A stretch of 64,000 nt of DNA from Pseudomonas prosekii (GCF_900105155.1 NZ_LT629762.1:3872501-3936500); one strand, 5' to 3'; shown: positions 11,664 to 21,004, counted from the first letter of the stretch. The notes: a model not told the origin generated them from the sequence alone. Translations and numbers: made by a program.

Positions 11664-12455
11664 TTGCTTATCGAGTCCCGTCGCCGCGCTTATTTGACCG
11701 CCATGCAGGTGGTCAACTGGCTGCCGCGCACCGAATTGCCCTTTGCCGCGCCCTCGCGTCCCGAACTGCTGGAGATGCCCGAGCCGTTGGTCGTTGCGCC
11801 GCTGCTGCCGGTGTCAGTAGCCGCGCCGGTTGCCGAAGCGCCCGCAGAACCGGTGATCAAGCCGAGCGAGCGGGTCAAGATCGAAGTGCCGCGTCCGTCA
11901 TTGGCCAGCACCCGTTCGGGCGCCAAGGTCGAAGAAGAGGCGGCGCCGGCCGTGGCCAAGGCGCCGGTGGTGCCGCCGCCGCGCTTTGCCCTGCAGTTAT
12001 TGCGCGCCGGGCGCTGCTTGCTGCTGGTCGAGTTACCCACAGGCGAACCGTTCCAGACTCGCGACCCGGCCTACATGTTGCTCAAGGACATGCTGCGTGC
12101 CGCCGGTCTGCCGGACAGCCCGCAAATCGTCGGCGAACCGGTGCGCTGGCCATTGCTGGTGCGCGGCACCATGGACCAAGGCCCGGAGGCCGCGCGCGAC
12201 TTCGTGCAGGGTTTTCTCTCAGCGAGGATCGAGGACGCGCCGTGCGTCTGCCTGTGGCTGATTGGTCTGCCGGCGGTGCGTTTTGCCGGCGAAGCGAACG
12301 CCGAATCCTTCAACCGTGAACTCCAGGTCGAAGGCCTGGGCTCGGTCTGGGCCCTGCCGGGTCTGGAACTCTTAATGGAAGAGCCACAGCGTAAGGCTGA
12401 TGTCTGGCAAGCCATGCGTCGGCTGATGGCGCGTTGGAAAGAATCAAATGAGTGA
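11664..12455 (+). CDS. holD: DNA polymerase III psi subunit (pseudomonad cryptic HolD)
   Basis: A roughly 263-residue protein immediately upstream of rimI, the position of holD in E. coli. Pseudomonads have a very divergent psi subunit in just this place. The N-terminus SRRRAYLTAMQVVNWLPR resembles the E. coli psi start, where an RR...W segment contacts chi. A Pro/Ala/Val-rich linker (about residues 35-110) leads to a compact C-terminal domain beginning near FALQLLRAGRC. The psi-chi pair links the clamp loader to SSB. The start is uncertain: TTG at 11664 keeps the conserved RRR segment, whereas ATG at 11703 would remove it; a much longer form from 11520 is unlikely. The stop overlaps rimI by 8 bp. 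Confidence 0.72.
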   Translation: MLIESRRRAYLTAMQVVNWLPRTELPFAAPSRPELLEMPEPLVVAPLLPVSVAAPVAEAPAEPVIKPSERVKIEVPRPSLASTRSGAKVEEEAAPAVAKAPVVPPPRFALQLLRAGRCLLLVELPTGEPFQTRDPAYMLLKDMLRAAGLPDSPQIVGEPVRWPLLVRGTMDQGPEAARDFVQGFLSARIEDAPCVCLWLIGLPAVRFAGEANAESFNRELQVEGLGSVWALPGLELLMEEPQRKADVWQAMRRLMARWKESNE

Positions 12456-12900
12456 CGCTGTATCGTTCCGCCCGATGACCGAGGCGGACCTCGACGCTGT
12501 ACTGAAGATCGAATACGCGGCGTATAGCCATCCGTGGACGCGCGGGATTTTTCTCGATGGCCTCGGCAAATACCAGATCTGGCTGATGTTCGAAGGCTCG
12601 CAGCAAGTCGGCCACGGCGTGGTGCAGATCATTCTTGATGAGGCGCATCTGCTGAACATCACGGTCAAACCGGAGAATCAGGGCCGAGGCCTGGGTTTGA
12701 CGCTGCTTGAGCATTTGATGTCGCGGGCGTATGCGGCCGAGGCGCGGGAATGTTTCCTGGAAGTGCGCGACAGCAATCGCGGCGCGTTTCGCTTGTATGA
12801 GCGTTACGGGTTTAACGAGATTGGCCGGCGTCGGGATTATTATCCGGCGGTGGGCGGGCGTGAAGACGCCGTGGTCATGGCTTGCACATTGGTTGACTGA
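12448..12900 (+). CDS. rimI: Ribosomal protein alanine N-acetyltransferase RimI
   Basis: A 150-residue GNAT-fold acetyltransferase that acetylates the N-terminal alanine of ribosomal protein S18. The acetyl-CoA binding segment NQGRGLGLTLLEHL lies near residue 73, followed by FLEVRDSNRGAFRLYERYGF, the typical beta5-alpha4 region with the catalytic-side tyrosine. Length and the holD-rimI order match E. coli and other gammaproteobacteria. It overlaps holD by 8 bp and is probably co-transcribed with it. Confidence 0.92.
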   Translation: MSDAVSFRPMTEADLDAVLKIEYAAYSHPWTRGIFLDGLGKYQIWLMFEGSQQVGHGVVQIILDEAHLLNITVKPENQGRGLGLTLLEHLMSRAYAAEARECFLEVRDSNRGAFRLYERYGFNEIGRRRDYYPAVGGREDAVVMACTLVD

Positions 12901-12923
12901 ATTTTAAAAGCTTCATTTAAAAG

Positions 12924-13000
12924 CTTCGCGGGCAAGCCTCGCTCCTACAGGGTATTTGTTTCGTACATGAAACCTGTGGGGCGAACTTGCTCGCGATGGC
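12924..13000. repeat. REP palindrome pair
   Basis: Two degenerate REP units in inverted orientation (CGGGCAAGCCTCGCTCCTAC and GTGGGGCGAACTTGCTCGCG) between the convergent ends of rimI and the acidic protein gene. They may also act as a weak transcription barrier. Confidence 0.75.
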
Positions 13001-13020
13001 GATCTATCAGGCGCTACGGA

Positions 13021-13425
13021 TCAACGATTGCCGTCCAGCGGATCCCGCTGGGCCAACTCCGCTTCATCCAGTCCATTGCCGCCGCCAATCTCGTCTTCAT
13101 CGACGATGCTCAAATCCCAATCCGCCTGATCAGCTTCACCCGCTTCAGACGCGTCGCGCGCGCCGTCTTCACGGATCAGCGTTTCCGGGCTCATGTCATC
13201 GTCGGTAGGTTCATGGTCATCGCTGGAGGCGCCGGTCATGCCGGCTTCGCGTACGCGTTCGCTGGGCATCAGGCGTTCGCGTTCGTTTTCCGGCAGTTCG
13301 TCGCCGATCTTGGCGCTGGGCTCTTCGTCGTCAAAGTCCAGCTCGTGCATCGAACCCATGCGATCTTCGTTATCATCGATCGGCTCGGGTTGCACCGCAT
13401 CGTACGGACGTCGTGAATCAGTCAT
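13021..13425 (-). CDS. Acidic, probably disordered protein of unknown function
   Basis: A 134-residue protein rich in Asp and Glu (DDEEPSAKIGDELPENERERL, HEPTDDDMSPETL) with no hydrophobic core, signal peptide or membrane segment. Its low complexity and charge suggest intrinsic disorder. Proteins of this type are conserved among pseudomonads next to can and are sometimes labelled serine kinase/phosphatase, but no kinase or phosphatase motif is visible and that name is not supported. AGGAATT upstream of the ATG is a reasonable ribosome binding site. Confidence 0.75.
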   Translation of the reverse strand: MTDSRRPYDAVQPEPIDDNEDRMGSMHELDFDDEEPSAKIGDELPENERERLMPSERVREAGMTGASSDDHEPTDDDMSPETLIREDGARDASEAGEADQADWDLSIVDEDEIGGGNGLDEAELAQRDPLDGNR

Positions 13426-13607
13426 GGCAATTCCTCATACTGTGGGCCTTACTAAGGTGGACCCGCTGTGTGGCCGAGAATTCCACCGACATGCAGCGCC
13501 GGTTGGCTGTGACCGATTTCAGGGCATCAGGGCTATCTGCATCGCGCGCGTGACCTCGACGGGCGGCCGTCTGTCAAAGGTGCGCATCATTCTTGAGGCT
13601 TCAATGC

Positions 13608-14252
13608 ATGAACGAATTACAAGATCTGATTGATAACAACGAGCGCTGGGCTGACGCGATCACCAAAGAAGATCCTGATTTCTTCGCCAAACTGGCCCGC
13701 CAGCAGACCCCGGAATACCTGTGGATCGGCTGTTCCGACGCGCGCGTGCCGGCGAACGAGATCGTTGGCATGCTGCCCGGCGACCTGTTTGTCCACCGCA
13801 ACGTGGCCAACGTGGTGCTGCACACCGACCTCAATTGCCTGTCGGTGATTCAGTACGCGGTGGACGTGCTCAAGGTCAAACACATCCTGGTCACCGGCCA
13901 CTACGGCTGCGGCGGCGTGCGCGCATCGATGCAGGATCGGCAGTTGGGTTTGATCGACGGCTGGTTGCGCTCGATTCGTGATCTCTATTACGAGAAACGC
14001 GAAGAGCTGGCCAAGTTGCCGACCGAGGAAGAGCGCGTCGACCGTCTCTGCGAGCTCAACGTGATCCAGCAAGTGGCCAACGTCGGCCACACCAGCATTG
14101 TGCAAAATGCTTGGCATCGCGGGCAGAACCTGTCGATCCATGGCTGCATCTATGGCATCAAGGATGGTCGCTGGAAAAGCCTGAACGCGACGATCAGCGG
14201 TTTCGAGCAACTGCCGCCGCAATATCGTTTGCGTCCGGCCGGCGATTCCTAA
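13608..14252 (+). CDS. can: Beta-class carbonic anhydrase
   Basis: A 214-residue zinc enzyme that interconverts CO2 and bicarbonate in the cytoplasm. The zinc ligands and active-site pair fall at the same positions as in E. coli Can: Cys42, Asp44 and Arg46 in GCSDARVPANEI, and His98 and Cys101 in TGHYGCGGV. GAGG at 13595-13598 is correctly spaced for the ATG at 13608; an upstream in-frame ATG at 13593 would overlap it and adds no conserved residues. A strong terminator follows. Confidence 0.96.
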   Translation: MNELQDLIDNNERWADAITKEDPDFFAKLARQQTPEYLWIGCSDARVPANEIVGMLPGDLFVHRNVANVVLHTDLNCLSVIQYAVDVLKVKHILVTGHYGCGGVRASMQDRQLGLIDGWLRSIRDLYYEKREELAKLPTEEERVDRLCELNVIQQVANVGHTSIVQNAWHRGQNLSIHGCIYGIKDGRWKSLNATISGFEQLPPQYRLRPAGDS

Positions 14253-14282
14253 CGCTCGGCTATCTGCAACTGGCAACCTAAG

Positions 14283-14332
14283 CGCCTTCGCGTGTGAACC
14301 CTGGTTCATCCGCGAAGGCGTTTTGCGTTTTA
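14283..14332. terminator. Terminator between can and the convergent exported-protein gene
   Basis: A perfect 10-bp stem (CGCCTTCGCG / CGCGAAGGCG) encloses a second small hairpin (TGAACC / GGTTCA) and is followed by a T-rich stretch on the plus strand. Confidence 0.85.
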
Positions 14333-14336
14333 GAGC

Positions 14337-15509
14337 TTAGAGCTGGGGTGCGGGAATGGCCGGCGTCGGTGCCGGCGCTTGCAATAGTTTGAGTTCGGAT
14401 TTGACCGGTGGGGTCGCGCATTTGGTCGCTGCGTCTGCCGGGCTCAAATCGCGGATCGAGGTGTAAAACAGCTCACAGGTCTTTTCTTTCTGGGTCACTT
14501 GCCACGTCTGCGTGCAGCTTTTCAGCTGAACCGCTGCGTCGCTCCCCGGTTTACTGCCCATCCCGGCCTGCCAGCACGCGGCGCTCAAATCCTGGCCCAT
14601 GACCTTCAGGCCGGCGGCATCAGCTTTCGCCTCGGCGTCGGGGCCGGTGTAGGTCGCCGGGTCAGCGGCGTACCAGATGTAACTTGGATGATTGGAACCC
14701 AGCACCGGCACCTTCACCCCGGCGCTCGGGCTGATGCTCGCCAGGCCCAGCACGCCGACGGTCGCGCCGTATTGCTGCTTGATCCAGTTGCGTACTGGCG
14801 CGCCGAACGCAACCATTGGCAACGCCACGCCTTTGGCATTCTGGCTGACGTCCTTGACCATGGTCGTCTGATAATCCTTGAAGTAGTCGTAGACGCCTTC
14901 CAGATCCTTGCCGGCGCTGGACGGCGCGGCAATCGGCGCGATATCGATGATGGTCTGGTAACCCGGCGTCTGCTCGGGCGCAATGCCATTGTCGGTGAGC
15001 AGCGTCGCCCAGCGATCGGTGGTCGCGGATCGCAGATAATCCTGCGCCTGGGTCAGCGAATAATCCGGTGGAAAGTGCAGCAATTCGACACTTTTGCGAT
15101 TCTCCAGGGCCATGCCCAACGGCAGGAACAAATACCAGCTATACGCCCATTTGCCATCGGCATTCAGCTTGCTGGCGCCGGTGTAGGCCAGGTCGCCGGC
15201 ATCGAGCAGCGCCGCCAGCGGTTTTTCATAACCCTTGGGCACGCCGCTGATTTCGACGTAAAGCTGATCGTTGTCGGTTTTTACCAGGACCTTCGCCGCA
15301 CTGTAACCGTCGCGCTGCACGCTTTGGGTCAGGTAATGCTCAACGGTCTGCTCCAGCGTCCAGTTGCGAAAGCAGATCACGTTGCAATTGTTGGGATACG
15401 CGAAGAGCCGGGTGACGCGTTCAGTACTGCCCAGTTTCAGATCGACATCGGCGTGGGCAGCGGCGCTCAGCGTGAGCGCGGCGAGGGTAAGTCCTGCGAG
15501 TTTGAACAT
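14337..15509 (-). CDS. Exported protein of unknown function
   Basis: A 390-residue protein with a clear Sec signal peptide (MFKLAGLTLAALTLSAAAHA, cleavage after AHA), so periplasmic. The mature part contains a few Cys residues that could form disulfides (CNVICF; CWQAG; KSCTQ; KTCELF; KCATP) and ends in a Pro/Ala-rich tail. No enzyme motif was recognised. The ATG at 15509 is chosen because it opens the signal peptide and has AAAGGA eight bases upstream. Confidence 0.8.
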   Translation of the reverse strand: MFKLAGLTLAALTLSAAAHADVDLKLGSTERVTRLFAYPNNCNVICFRNWTLEQTVEHYLTQSVQRDGYSAAKVLVKTDNDQLYVEISGVPKGYEKPLAALLDAGDLAYTGASKLNADGKWAYSWYLFLPLGMALENRKSVELLHFPPDYSLTQAQDYLRSATTDRWATLLTDNGIAPEQTPGYQTIIDIAPIAAPSSAGKDLEGVYDYFKDYQTTMVKDVSQNAKGVALPMVAFGAPVRNWIKQQYGATVGVLGLASISPSAGVKVPVLGSNHPSYIWYAADPATYTGPDAEAKADAAGLKVMGQDLSAACWQAGMGSKPGSDAAVQLKSCTQTWQVTQKEKTCELFYTSIRDLSPADAATKCATPPVKSELKLLQAPAPTPAIPAPQL

Positions 15510-15689
15510 GCTCAGATCCTTTTCAGCGTGAGCCCCTCTTGCGGGGTGAGCGCCATACTGGATCAGCAGAACTCGACAAAGAAGTGGTTGGAAAGAGTAT
15601 TTTTGCGCCATGCCGAGTCTTCGCTGTTTCCCGTCAACCCGCGAAAGGCCCCCAGTTCATTGGACTGAGGGCCGCCGACTGTTGGCGAT

Positions 15690-16010
15690 TTACAGCAAGT
15701 GCAACGCGAGATGACTTCCCACGCGCAGGTATTCGACTTGGGCAATCACGGCGTCTCTGACGATGGCTTCGCCGGTATCGGTCAACTTGGCTTTCTTCGC
15801 ATCGATCACCGCCAGTTGCAGCAACTGCATGGAGACATCCATGGATTTTTGAAACGCGGTCAGATTGTTGTGCTGGCCAAACTCACAGATCACTGCGTCC
15901 ATGCGCCGGTCGGCGTCGTCACGAAGCGTCTGGTATTCAACCAATGAAATTCGGCCGTCCTGGTACATCTCATTGATCATTTCTTCCAGCGATTTGGATA
16001 TTGCAGGCAT
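15690..16010 (-). CDS. Small helical protein of unknown function
   Basis: A 106-residue soluble protein, predicted almost entirely helical (MPAISKSLEEMINEMYQDGR, then QLLQLAVIDAKKAKLTDTG). No cysteines, signal or membrane segment. The N-terminus resembles short helix-loop-helix modules but no family was recognised. AAGGA lies upstream of the ATG. An imperfect hairpin at 15645-15675 may end its transcript. Confidence 0.65.
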   Translation of the reverse strand: MPAISKSLEEMINEMYQDGRISLVEYQTLRDDADRRMDAVICEFGQHNNLTAFQKSMDVSMQLLQLAVIDAKKAKLTDTGEAIVRDAVIAQVEYLRVGSHLALHLL

Positions 16011-16281
16011 TGTTCAGGTCGTCCTTGGATAAAGCGGCAAGTAGTTGAAGATTCCATTTCTGCGCACAGCAATGCGCCGCCAGAGTCTAATTCAGCGGTC
16101 TGTGGATAAGAGATAGGAAGGGGCCGAGATTTATGTCAGGTGATGGCAGAGGTATCTGTAGGAAGAGTCCAATAGCAATGCCCGATGATTCGCGCTCCTT
16201 TGAGTAGCCACAGCGGCCGATGTCTACCATTCTCTAACGCTGCTAGACTCGCTCTATGCCGCTTCTGGCCAATGGTGATTC

Positions 16282-16572
16282 ATGAAACCTTCTACAGCGC
16301 TTGACCTGAAACGTGCAGCCGTCCGCGAAACCGTCGGCCGATTCCGCACGTCCAACCCGCGGGTATTCGGTTCGGCTCTGCTCGGGACGGACGAAGAGGG
16401 CAGTGATCTTGACCTGTTGGTGGACGCGCTTCCCGGAGCCACACTGTTTGATCTCGGCGAACTTCAGGTCGAGTTGGAAGACTTGCTGGGGGTCAGTGTT
16501 GACCTGCTGACCCCAGGTGATCTTCCCTTGAAGTTTCGGCAACAGGTGCTTGAGCAGGCTCGGCCCGTATGA
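16282..16572 (+). CDS. mntA: MntA-type nucleotidyltransferase antitoxin
   Basis: A 96-residue minimal nucleotidyltransferase of type VII toxin-antitoxin systems. The catalytic signature GSX10DXD is intact (GSALLGTDEEGSDLDLLVD, about residues 30-48). In the studied examples MntA inactivates HepT by adding AMP to a tyrosine of the toxin. The gene overlaps hepT by 4 bp (ATGA), typical of the pair. The 271 bp upstream hold no other gene and must carry the promoter. Confidence 0.9.
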   Translation: MKPSTALDLKRAAVRETVGRFRTSNPRVFGSALLGTDEEGSDLDLLVDALPGATLFDLGELQVELEDLLGVSVDLLTPGDLPLKFRQQVLEQARPV

Positions 16573-16913
16573 CCGAAAATCGGCTCGATGATTACCTTGA
16601 CCACATGCGCCAAGCGGCGAGCGATGCGCTGATTTTTGTCGAAGGGCTCAATAGAGATGAGTTCTTCGACGACAAGCGTACGCAGCAAGCCGTCGTCATG
16701 AGCCTCATTATTATCGGCGAGGCGGCAACCAAGATCATGGACCGTCATGCTGAGTTCGCAACGCAGAATCCCCACGTGCCGTGGCGCAGCATGCGCGGTA
16801 TGCGCAACCGTATCGCTCACGGCTACTTCGATATCAATCTTGAAGTGGTATGGGACACGGTCCAGACAGCTTTGCCGGAACTGTTGAAAGTGTTGCCCAC
16901 CGACCCAACCTGA
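16569..16913 (+). CDS. hepT: HepT-type HEPN RNase toxin
   Basis: A 114-residue HEPN-domain protein (DUF86 family), the toxin partner of MntA. The RNase motif RX4-6H is present as RNRIAHGY near residue 80, and the following tyrosine matches the residue AMPylated by MntA in characterised pairs. All key residues are intact, so the module looks functional. Such pairs are linked to plasmid or genome stabilisation and in some cases phage defence. Confidence 0.9.
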   Translation: MTENRLDDYLDHMRQAASDALIFVEGLNRDEFFDDKRTQQAVVMSLIIIGEAATKIMDRHAEFATQNPHVPWRSMRGMRNRIAHGYFDINLEVVWDTVQTALPELLKVLPTDPT

Positions 16914-16950
16914 CCGCATCCGCTTCTCCACGCAGATGCGGTCATCACCC

Positions 16951-18369
16951 TCAAGGCATCACCGGCGCCGTATAAACCAGCGTCGTCCCCAACGCCCACA
17001 GCAGCAGCAACACCAGCGGCGTATGCACCAGCAATTGCACGAACGAGAACCCGATCAAGTCGCGCGCCTTGAGGCCGAGTACGCCGAGCAGCGGCAGCAT
17101 GTAGAACGGGTTGATCAGGTTCGGCAGGGCTTCGGCGGCGTTGTAGATTTGCACGGACCAGCCGAGGTGATAGTTCAGATCGTTGGCCACTTGCATGACG
17201 TACGGCGCTTCAATGATCCATTTGCCGCCGCCGGACGGGATGAAGAAACCGAGGATCGCCGAGTACACGCCCATCAACAGCGCGTAGGTATCGTGGGACG
17301 CGATCTGTACGAAAAAGGTTGAGATGTGGTGGGCCAACGTCTGCGCGTCGGTGCCTTTGACGGTGGTCATCAGCGCGGCAATCGAGCCGTACAGCGGAAA
17401 CTGGATCAGCACGCCGGTGGTGGTCGGCACCGCGCGGGACACCGCATCGAGGAAACTGCGCGGGCGCCAGTGCAGCAGCGCGCCGAGCATCAGGAACAGA
17501 AAGTTGTACGTGTTCAAACCGGAGATCGCGCTGATTGCCGGTTTGGTCGAGAACTCGTGAAACAGCCAGCCTGCCGCCAGCAATACCAGCAAAATCGTCA
17601 GCAGCGGGCTGTGCTCCAGCCACTCGCCGGGACGCGTGCGCGGTTGCAGCGGCGGCAGATTGAAGCTCGGATCGACCCCGCACGCAGCGGCGTCACGCGC
17701 AGTGTTCGGGCCGGGCGCGGTGGCGTAGGCGATGATCAGCGAGACCACAATCAGCGCCAGCAACAGCACGCCGGATTGCCATAGAAAGATCGTTTCGGTG
17801 AACGGAATAACGCCGGTGATCGACAGAATCGACGGCGGCAGGCTCGCCGGGTTCGCCTGCAATTGCGCGGCGGACGACGACAGGCCCAGCGCCCACACAG
17901 CGCCGAGGCCCAGATACGCGGCGGCACCGGCGGCGCGATAATCCATTTTCAGGTCGACGCGGCGGGCGAGCGCGCGCACCAGCAAACCGCCGAATACCAG
18001 CGACAATCCCCAGTTCAGCAACGAGGCGACCATCGAAATCAACGCCACCCATGCCACGGCGGAACGACCGTTTTTCGGAATCCGCGCCAAGCGGTCAATC
18101 AGCTTCACGGCCGGCGGCGAACTGGCCACCACATAACCGCCGATCACCACGAACGCCATCTGCATGGTGAACGGAATCAAACTCCAGAAACCGTCGCCGA
18201 ACGCCATGGCGGCGTCGGTCGGTTTGGCGCCCATGGCCATCGTCGCCACGGCAACAATGATCACCGCGAGCGCGGCAAACACCCACGAATCGGGAAACCA
18301 GCGTTCGGCAAAACTGGAGCAGCGCAGGGCAAAACGGGCATAGCGGCTATCGTCGATATCAGCGGCCAC
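16951..18369 (-). CDS. Short-chain fatty acid transporter, AtoE family
   Basis: A 472-residue polytopic inner-membrane protein of the AtoE/TIGR00366 family, which imports short-chain fatty acids such as butyrate. At least ten hydrophobic segments are seen, and FIPSGGGKWIIEAPYVM is the family's most conserved stretch. The start is GTG at 18369, preceded by GAGGT at 5-6 bases; the longer reading to 18450 adds a charged stretch with no ribosome binding site. No acyl-CoA transferase gene is adjacent, so substrate range is inferred from family only. Confidence 0.85.
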   Translation of the reverse strand: MAADIDDSRYARFALRCSSFAERWFPDSWVFAALAVIIVAVATMAMGAKPTDAAMAFGDGFWSLIPFTMQMAFVVIGGYVVASSPPAVKLIDRLARIPKNGRSAVAWVALISMVASLLNWGLSLVFGGLLVRALARRVDLKMDYRAAGAAAYLGLGAVWALGLSSSAAQLQANPASLPPSILSITGVIPFTETIFLWQSGVLLLALIVVSLIIAYATAPGPNTARDAAACGVDPSFNLPPLQPRTRPGEWLEHSPLLTILLVLLAAGWLFHEFSTKPAISAISGLNTYNFLFLMLGALLHWRPRSFLDAVSRAVPTTTGVLIQFPLYGSIAALMTTVKGTDAQTLAHHISTFFVQIASHDTYALLMGVYSAILGFFIPSGGGKWIIEAPYVMQVANDLNYHLGWSVQIYNAAEALPNLINPFYMLPLLGVLGLKARDLIGFSFVQLLVHTPLVLLLLWALGTTLVYTAPVMP

Positions 18370-18649
18370 GGGACTACCTCGGATTCTTATGATTATTGTG
18401 ATGTTCCGGGCCGCAAGTGCCCGGCGGGTCAGGTGCCAACAGTAAAACAATCGACCGATTGTTGTGAGGGTGTTTTGGCCAAATCGGACTTTGGTCTAAG
18501 GCCTGAGGCACGGTTGTATCGGCGAAGTCGCGCGCGCGCCGGTCGTCATTATTTTTGGCCAACCCCCGCGCGCACTCTTCAGAAAATATCCACAGGGCCG
18601 ATGGCTAGGCTGCATCCCGCACAATTTCCTGCCCATCGGTGCTTTCCTC

Positions 18650-19966
18650 ATGTTCAACAAACGCTTGAAGCAGGAGCTCTCGGCTCTTCGCGAAGAACTC
18701 TCCAGCCTCCTGCAAGTGAAGCAAAGCCTGGAAAGCGAGATGCTGGTTCTGACCCTCGAACCCGATGGGCGGATTCAATCGATCAACCAGAATTTCCTCG
18801 ACGAGATGCTCTACAAAAGCAGTGATCTGGTCGGGCGGCCACTCGAAGACATCGTGCCGGCGCACGTGAAATCCGATGAATTCCATCACCGCTTCAAATC
18901 AGCGCTGACCCGTGGCGAACACTTTGCCGGCGCCGTGCGGCTGCTGCGCGGCAACGGTAACGAGGCGTGGCTGCGTTCGATCCTGCAACCGGTGCGTTCT
19001 TCTGACGGGCGGATTCGGCATTTCTCGATTTTTTCCAGCGACCTGACCCGCACCATCGAAGCGTCCCGCGAACACGAAAACCTGATCGGCGCGCTGGTGC
19101 GTTCGACGGCGGTGATCGAGTTCGACCTCGATGGCAATGTGCTGATGGCCAATGATCGCTTCCTTAATGGCATGGGTTACAGCCTGGCGCAGATCCAGGG
19201 CAAACATCACCGCACGTTCTGTGAGCCGCAGGAATACAACAGCGCCGAGTATCAGAACTTCTGGCGGCGCTTGAACAACGGCGAGTTTGTCGCTGATCGT
19301 TTCAAGCGCGTCGACAGCCATGGCCGCGTGGTGTGGCTGGAGGCGTCCTACAACCCGGTGGTCGACGCCAATAACAAGCTCTACAAAGTGGTGAAATTCG
19401 CCACGGTGATTACCGATCAGGTCAATCAGGAACAAGCCGTTGCCGAGGCCGCGAACATTGCCTACAGCACGTCGATCCAGACCGACAGCAGCGCCCAGCG
19501 CGGCACGGCGGTGGTCACGCAAGCGGTCAGCGTAATGCGTGATTTGGCCAAGCATATGCAAACCGCCGGGGAAGGCATCGAAGCGCTGAACGAGCAATCG
19601 CAGGTGATCGGCAATATCGTCAAAACCATCAGCGGCATCGCCGAACAGACCAATTTGCTTGCGCTCAACGCCGCCATCGAAGCAGCGCGCGCGGGTGAAC
19701 AGGGACGCGGCTTTGCCGTGGTCGCCGACGAAGTGCGGCAACTGGCCTCGCGCACCAGCCAGGCCACCGAGGAAATTGTCAGCGTGGTGCGGCAGAACCA
19801 AGACATGGCGCGCAACGCCGTGAGCCTGATGAGCGGCGGCAAACTGCAAGCCGAGCAAGGTTTGGCGCTGGCGGCGGAGGCGGGCACGGTGATCGTCGAG
19901 ATTCAGGACGGCGCGCAGAAAGTGGTGAATGCGGTCGGCCAGTTCGCCAATCAACTGGCGACTTGA
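18650..19966 (+). CDS. bdlA: Soluble PAS-PAS chemotaxis transducer, BdlA-like
   Basis: A 438-residue methyl-accepting protein without membrane segments. Two PAS domains occupy about residues 25-135 and 145-260, followed by the MCP signalling domain with its hairpin tip ([20 protein letters not shown]). This architecture and length match P. aeruginosa BdlA (417 residues), needed for biofilm dispersal and processed by proteolysis; Aer-like energy sensors are an alternative. No strong ribosome binding site precedes the ATG. The 281-bp gap shared with the divergent AtoE-type gene holds the promoters. Confidence 0.82.
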   Translation: MFNKRLKQELSALREELSSLLQVKQSLESEMLVLTLEPDGRIQSINQNFLDEMLYKSSDLVGRPLEDIVPAHVKSDEFHHRFKSALTRGEHFAGAVRLLRGNGNEAWLRSILQPVRSSDGRIRHFSIFSSDLTRTIEASREHENLIGALVRSTAVIEFDLDGNVLMANDRFLNGMGYSLAQIQGKHHRTFCEPQEYNSAEYQNFWRRLNNGEFVADRFKRVDSHGRVVWLEASYNPVVDANNKLYKVVKFATVITDQVNQEQAVAEAANIAYSTSIQTDSSAQRGTAVVTQAVSVMRDLAKHMQTAGEGIEALNEQSQVIGNIVKTISGIAEQTNLLALNAAIEAARAGEQGRGFAVVADEVRQLASRTSQATEEIVSVVRQNQDMARNAVSLMSGGKLQAEQGLALAAEAGTVIVEIQDGAQKVVNAVGQFANQLAT

Positions 19967-20021
19967 TGCGCGGCGGGCGGTTGCCGTTACAATCGCCGCT
20001 TTATCCTTGGAGCAGACATCC

Positions 20022-20621
20022 ATGACCGTTTCCCATCGCCGTCCGGTGCCGTTATCCAAGGCCTATCGCCTGCTCAATCACGGCCCGACCGTGCTGGTCA
20101 GCGCCGCCCACGATGGCCAGCGCAACATCATGGCCGCCGCATGGGCGATGCCGCTGGACTTCGAACCGCCGAAAGTCGCGGTAGTGCTCGACAAGTCCAC
20201 CTGGACCCGGCAACTGCTCGAAGCGTCGGGCACATTCGTATTGAACGTGCCGTGCGCCGCACAAGCCGATATCGTCCAGACCGTCGGCTCGACGTCGGGC
20301 CTGGCGCTGAATCAACAGCACGGCGAGGACAAGTTTCAGGCTTACGACTTGCAGACTTTCAGCGGCGAATTGATCGACGCGCCGATGCTCGAAGGCTGCG
20401 TTGCGTGGCTCGAATGCCGACTGCTGCCCGAACCGCACAATCATCAGCAATACGACCTGTTCCTCGCCGAAGTCATCGCCGCGCAAGCGGACGACCGCGT
20501 GTTCAGCGAAGGGCGCTGGCACTTCGAAGGGCACGATGATTTGCGCACCTTGCACCACGTCGCCGGCGGGCACTTCCTGAAGATTGGCGATCCGCTGGAC
20601 GGCAAGACGCTGGTGAAATAA
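20022..20621 (+). CDS. Flavin reductase family protein
   Basis: A 199-residue FMN-binding split-barrel protein of the flavin reductase/DIM6-NTAB family. The N-terminal half shows the typical GPTVLVSAAHDGQRNIMAAAW strand-loop and TWTRQLLEASGTFVLNVP. Members reduce FMN/FAD for partner monooxygenases or act alone on small substrates; no partner is nearby. GGAG ten bases before the ATG supports the start. Its last 60 bp are echoed twice downstream together with REP units. Confidence 0.85.
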   Translation: MTVSHRRPVPLSKAYRLLNHGPTVLVSAAHDGQRNIMAAAWAMPLDFEPPKVAVVLDKSTWTRQLLEASGTFVLNVPCAAQADIVQTVGSTSGLALNQQHGEDKFQAYDLQTFSGELIDAPMLEGCVAWLECRLLPEPHNHQQYDLFLAEVIAAQADDRVFSEGRWHFEGHDDLRTLHHVAGGHFLKIGDPLDGKTLVK

Positions 20622-20985
20622 GCCAAACGCAAAACCACCTGTAGGAGTGAGCCTGCTCGCGATACCGGAGTGTCAGCCACCATCAATATCGCCTGACCCA
20701 CCGCCATCGCGAGCAAGCTCGCTCCCACAGGGAGACCGGCGATCCGCTGGATGGCCAGGCATCAACCAGTAATCCCAAACACCCAAAACCCTGTAGGAGT
20801 GGTGGTTTAAATTCACAGGGTTCGCCGTGGAAATTGGTGATCCGCTGGGCGGCCAGGCGTTAACCTCGTAATCCCGAACACCCAAAACCCTTGTGGGAGC
20901 GAGCTTGCTCGCGATGGCGGAATGTCAGGTGACATTGATGGCGCCTGACACACCACAATCGCGAGCAGGCTCGCTCCTACAGGGA
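20581..20985. repeat. Gene-end plus REP unit present in three degenerate copies
   Basis: The last 41 bp of the flavin reductase gene and the following bases to the REP (20581-20660) recur at 20732-20800 and 20831-20910: each copy runs GATCCGCTGG...GGCCAGGC...GTAATCCC..ACACCCAAAACCC...TGTRGGAG. REP pairs occupy 20639-20732 and 20891-20983. Between copies the first two keep little else in common, so this looks like tandem duplication followed by decay. No gene is present in 20622-21004. Confidence 0.75.
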
Positions 20986-21004
20986 TCTGCTGGCCAATCG
21001 CTGA

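Noticed and set aside
13593..13607. Upstream ATG for carbonic anhydrase
   Set aside because: It would overlap the GAGG ribosome binding site and adds five non-conserved residues; with the start at 13608 the zinc ligands fall at the E. coli numbering.
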